A DNA stretch of 10,104 nt from positions 1 to 10,104 of the forward strand of contig JANQMQ010000251.1 in NCBI GenBank assembly GCA_028279995.1, written 5' to 3'. Origin of the DNA: Candidatus Phaeomarinibacter sp. Its GTDB lineage: Bacteria; Pseudomonadota; Alphaproteobacteria; CGMCC-115125. The translations under genes were made by a program, and so were the position numbers. Below, piece by piece: positions 7,669 to 10,104 of the stretch. The notes under the pieces are model-generated. The model worked only from the letters and a program-made list of their open reading frames with translations, searched no databases and was not told the DNA's origin. Every line of letters starts with the position of its first letter. The stretch's first letter is position 1.

Positions 7669-8445
7669 CTAGGCCTTCAGCACCTCCATCTGGATCGGAC
7701 CTTCGGCCCGACCGTGAACGAACTGATCCACATAAGGATTGCCACATGTGTCGACTTCTTCTGCAAGTCCCGTCCAGATGATCTCACCCTTGTAGATCAT
7801 CGACATGTGGTCAGCGATCTTGCGGGCAGAGGCCATGTCATGGGTAATGGACAGAGCCGTCGCCCCCATGTCTTTCACCGTATCGACGATCAGTTGGTTG
7901 ATGACGTCAGCCATAATCGGATCAAGACCGGTCGTAGGCTCGTCGAAGAACACGATCTCAGGGTCGTGGGCGATGGCGCGGGCGAGGCCAACGCGCTTCT
8001 GCATGCCGCCGGAAAGTTCCGCTGGATTCAGTTCCCCGACATCGGCACTCAAACCCACTTTCGCCAGTTTCTCGATCGCAATGTCACGGGCTTTCGCGCG
8101 CGGCATGTTCTCGCCCTGAATAAGCGCAAAGGCCACGTTCTCCCAAACCTTGAGACTGTCAAACAGGGCAGCGCTCTGAAACAGCATCCCGAATTTCTTC
8201 AACACCTGTTCGCGCTCACGCTCTGAAAACTGGGTGACTTCTTCGCCATCTACCTTAACGGACCCGGATGTCGGGTGGAGAAGCCCGAGAATGCACTTGA
8301 GCATCACGGACTTGCCGGTGCCTGAGCCCCCGATGACAACCATCGAGTGCCCTTTTTCAACTGTCAGGTTGATGCCATTGAGCACTTTTTTGGGACCAAA
8401 GTGCTTGTGCATGTCACGCAGTTCGATTTTCGGCGTCTCGGCCAT
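7669..8445 (-). CDS. mlaF: MCE/Mla-type lipid ABC transporter, ATP-binding subunit (MlaF-like)
   Basis: This is the cytoplasmic ATPase of an Mla-type transporter that moves phospholipids between the inner and outer membranes. With the ATG at 8445 the product has 258 residues. Walker A GGSGTGKS is at 39-46, the Q-loop is in MLFQSAALF (87-95), the ABC signature LSGGMQ is at 144-149, Walker B IVFFDE is at 164-169, and the H-loop His is at 202 (SITHD). The C-terminal FVHGRAEGPI (243-252) matches the FLDGxADGPV tail of E. coli MlaF as I recall it and separates it from generic ABC ATPases. Start choice: an in-frame ATG at 8481, seven bases after the mlaE stop, would add MRKLLTRRGKAS, but I see no ribosome-binding site there; the ATG at 8445 has AGAGG ten bases upstream. 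The pair with mlaE is clear. The substrate-binding MCE protein (MlaD) is not in the window. Confidence 0.93.
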   Translation of the reverse strand: MAETPKIELRDMHKHFGPKKVLNGINLTVEKGHSMVVIGGSGTGKSVMLKCILGLLHPTSGSVKVDGEEVTQFSEREREQVLKKFGMLFQSAALFDSLKVWENVAFALIQGENMPRAKARDIAIEKLAKVGLSADVGELNPAELSGGMQKRVGLARAIAHDPEIVFFDEPTTGLDPIMADVINQLIVDTVKDMGATALSITHDMASARKIADHMSMIYKGEIIWTGLAEEVDTCGNPYVDQFVHGRAEGPIQMEVLKA

Positions 8446-8455
8446 GGAAGCTTTG

Positions 8456-8460
8456 CCTCT
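8456..8460 (-). promoter_or_regulatory. Ribosome-binding site deciding the mlaF start
   Basis: AGAGG on the minus strand lies ten bases before the ATG at 8445. It falls inside the reading frame extended to the ATG at 8481, so it would be coding if that upstream start were used. It is the reason for preferring the shorter protein. Confidence 0.5.
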
Positions 8461-8488
8461 GCGGGTCAGGAGTTTGCGCATTGCGAAG

Positions 8489-9262
8489 TCATGATGTGAA
8501 GAAGATGGAGGTCATCAGATAGTTGGCCGCAAGAATGAGGATTGAGGATGCCACCACGGCATTGGTGGTCGCCCGGCCAACGCCTTGTGCGCCGCCCATG
8601 CTGCGATAGCCTGAGTAGCAGCCCATCAACGCAATGATGAACCCGAAGACCGCTGATTTGATGAGCCCTGAGGTCACATCACTTGTCTCGATGAAGTCCA
8701 CCGTATTGCCGATATAGACCATCGGGTTGAACCCAAGGCTCTGGGTCCCAACCACGAACCCGCCGAAGATGCCGATGATGTCGGCAATCAGTACAAGAAG
8801 GGGCATGGAGATGACGGCGGCGATAATCCGCGGTGCCACAAGATACTTGAACGGATTGGTGGACAGCGTCACCAGCGCGTCGATCTGCTCGGTCACCCGC
8901 ATGGTGCCGATTTCGGCCGCGATGGCTGCGGACACGCGTCCTGCCACCATAAGGCCAGCAATCACCGGACCAAGCTCGCGGGTGATGCCGATTGCCACAA
9001 TGTTGGCGACGAAGCCTTCGGCGTTGAAACGGGAGCCGCCAATGTAAATCTGCAGGGCCAGCACGCCACCGGTAAAAAAGGCCGTCAGCCCGACCACCGG
9101 CAGCGAAAAGTATCCGATGCGCAACATCTGCTGCCCGATCAGGCGCAGATAGATAGGCGGAGCAAAGCACGCCCGCACGGCGCGCATCGTGAACCGGGAG
9201 AGGGCCCCCACTTCCCCAAGGAAGATGAGAACGGCGCGGCCAACCAGGGCAAAGATATTCAC
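8489..9262 (-). CDS. mlaE: MCE/Mla-type lipid ABC transporter, permease subunit (MlaE-like)
   Basis: MlaE is the integral inner-membrane subunit of the Mla phospholipid transporter; two copies pair with two MlaF ATPases below and an MlaD hexamer above. The 257-residue product has an amphipathic N-terminal region (about 1-40) and hydrophobic segments near 50-75, 85-110, 144-172, 200-216 and 236-255. The family signature is well preserved: RELGPVIAGLMVAGRVSAAI (95-114), AEIGTMRVTEQIDAL (116-130) and GVGRATTNAVVASS (227-240). The start is GTG at 9262: an in-frame TAG at 9269-9271 rules out an earlier one, and AGAGG (9266-9270) is only three bases away, unusually close. The gene follows alr by 38 bases and precedes mlaF. 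The family is certain. Calling it mlaE rather than another MCE-permease name rests on pairing with the MlaF-like ATPase. Confidence 0.94.
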   Translation of the reverse strand: MNIFALVGRAVLIFLGEVGALSRFTMRAVRACFAPPIYLRLIGQQMLRIGYFSLPVVGLTAFFTGGVLALQIYIGGSRFNAEGFVANIVAIGITRELGPVIAGLMVAGRVSAAIAAEIGTMRVTEQIDALVTLSTNPFKYLVAPRIIAAVISMPLLVLIADIIGIFGGFVVGTQSLGFNPMVYIGNTVDFIETSDVTSGLIKSAVFGFIIALMGCYSGYRSMGGAQGVGRATTNAVVASSILILAANYLMTSIFFTS

Positions 9263-9300
9263 TGGCCTCTAGTGCTCCAAAGTGTCTGAATCGGGCGACT

Positions 9301-10104
9301 TTACCCGGAAATATAGCGTCTCTCGTAGCGTGTTCCCAAGCTGGTTAACACCTCATACCCAATGGTGCCAGTTGCCTGTGCCAGATCGTCCACACTCACA
9401 TGGGTTCCAATCAGCTCAACCATGTCTCCAGCCCGCACCTCGTCGCGGCCCAGTGACGAAACATCCAGCACGACGAGGTCCATGGAGACCCGACCGACAT
9501 AAGAAATGCGAGCACCACGAAACGTCGCCATGGCTGAGTTTCCGGCTGTCCGGAACAATCCGTCCGCATAACCCGCAGCAATCGTCGCCGTTCGCATGTC
9601 CTCAGATGCGGTGTAGGTCGCGCCATAGCCGATTGTCTCGCCGGCTTTGACATCACGGACCTGAATGATCTCGGCGGTAGCTGAAACGACGGGGTCAAAG
9701 GGAGCGGGCGCGTCCCTGAACGGGGTCGCGCCATATAGGCAGATACCCGGGCGTGTCAGATCATAGTGATAGTCCGACCCCAGAAAGATACCGCCGGAGT
9801 TGGCCAGGCTGGCAGGGGCAGCCGGCAGCTTCGCTCGGGCTGCATCAAACCGCTGGCGCTGGAGAGCATTCATCCTGGATGCGGGGTCGTCCGCGCAGGC
9901 CAGATGGCTCATGACCAGTTTGACCTGCAGATGACGCAGTGACGATGCATCTGCTACCAGCGTGGCAACTTCTTCTTGATTCAGCCCCAGCCGGTTCATG
10001 CCGGTGTCGATCATGATCGCCGCAGGCAGTGGCCGGCCCAGGCGCCGGCTCTGGTCGACCCAGGTTTCTACCTGTGACAGATCATTTAGGACCGGGATCA
10101 GGCC
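9301..10104 (-). CDS. alr: Alanine racemase, C-terminal part (5' end beyond window)
   Basis: Alanine racemase converts L- to D-alanine with pyridoxal phosphate, supplying D-Ala for peptidoglycan. The frame is open from the right edge (10104) to the TAA at 9301-9303, giving 267 residues; an internal ATG at 10014 is not the start, because the upstream codons (GLIPVLNDLSQVETWV) continue the racemase barrel. Visible motifs, in fragment numbering, are DTGMNRLG (33-40), MSHLACAD (55-62), NSGG (102-105), DLTRPGICLYG (115-125), and TIGYGATYTA (157-166), whose first Tyr (160) matches the catalytic Tyr265 of the Geobacillus enzyme. They continue with GYADGLFR (178-185) and VGRVSMD (203-209), the substrate-site Met-Asp. 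The N-terminal PLP lysine lies outside the window. The gene heads the visible minus-strand array, with mlaE starting 38 bases after its stop. Whether it is the housekeeping or catabolic (DadX) paralogue cannot be told from sequence; the context favours alr. Confidence 0.95.
   Translation of the reverse strand, partial: GLIPVLNDLSQVETWVDQSRRLGRPLPAAIMIDTGMNRLGLNQEEVATLVADASSLRHLQVKLVMSHLACADDPASRMNALQRQRFDAARAKLPAAPASLANSGGIFLGSDYHYDLTRPGICLYGATPFRDAPAPFDPVVSATAEIIQVRDVKAGETIGYGATYTASEDMRTATIAAGYADGLFRTAGNSAMATFRGARISYVGRVSMDLVVLDVSSLGRDEVRAGDMVELIGTHVSVDDLAQATGTIGYEVLTSLGTRYERRYISG

Noticed and set aside
7597..8226. 209-codon plus-strand open frame antisense to mlaF and the radA start
   Set aside because: It is long, but opposite a clear ABC ATPase; its His/Arg-rich sequence shows no family features, and I see no convincing ribosome-binding site.
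8679..9170. 163-codon open frame on the minus strand within mlaE
   Set aside because: It lies in another frame of a gene with clear family motifs; its Arg/His/Cys-rich composition is typical of shadow frames in GC-rich DNA.
1..10104. Mobile element, phage, toxin–antitoxin, defence or CRISPR system
   Set aside because: Every long frame with real features is a housekeeping gene in a usual order; no terminal repeats, repeat arrays or foreign-looking composition were seen.

Overview
The window looks like an ordinary, gene-dense chromosomal segment of an alphaproteobacterium. The evidence is GC-rich coding sequence, gene orders usual for that class (TPR/YfgM-like–bamB–der, and alr–mlaE–mlaF–radA–cvpA–purF–SDR), GTG/TTG starts beside ATG, and very short spacers. 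I cannot name a genus. No mobile element, tRNA, rRNA, CRISPR array or phage gene is visible, and no gene-free stretch exceeds about 60 bases.

Layout. Plus strand, 1-3232: the 3' end of a tetratricopeptide (YfgM-like) gene runs off the left edge, overlaps bamB by 4 bases, and is followed after 47 bases by der. This is the core of the hisS–yfgM–bamB–der order known from Escherichia coli and couples envelope protein biogenesis with ribosome assembly. Minus strand, 10104 down to 3247: alr (5' end off the right edge), mlaE, mlaF, radA, cvpA, purF and an SDR oxidoreductase lie head to tail with gaps of 2 to about 57 bases, so they are probably one operon or two overlapping ones. The two gene sets converge with only 14 bases between their stop codons.

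How the genes work together. On the minus strand, cell-wall precursor supply (alr) sits next to the membrane and ATPase subunits of an MCE-type lipid transporter (mlaE, mlaF), then recombinational repair (radA), then the widespread cvpA–purF pair for the first committed step of purine synthesis, and finally a YciK-like short-chain dehydrogenase almost fused to purF. On the plus strand, BamB belongs to the outer-membrane protein insertion machine and Der is a GTPase of 50S assembly.

I found no undescribed multi-gene system. The points worth a second look are molecular details: a PurF that seems to have lost two of the four iron-sulfur ligands while keeping a long N-terminal extension before the catalytic Cys, a Der with SKWD in place of NKWD in its second GTPase domain, a BamB lipoprotein with Asp at +2, a small hairpin holding the cvpA ribosome-binding site, an mlaFE pair without mlaD in view, and the tight purF–SDR coupling.
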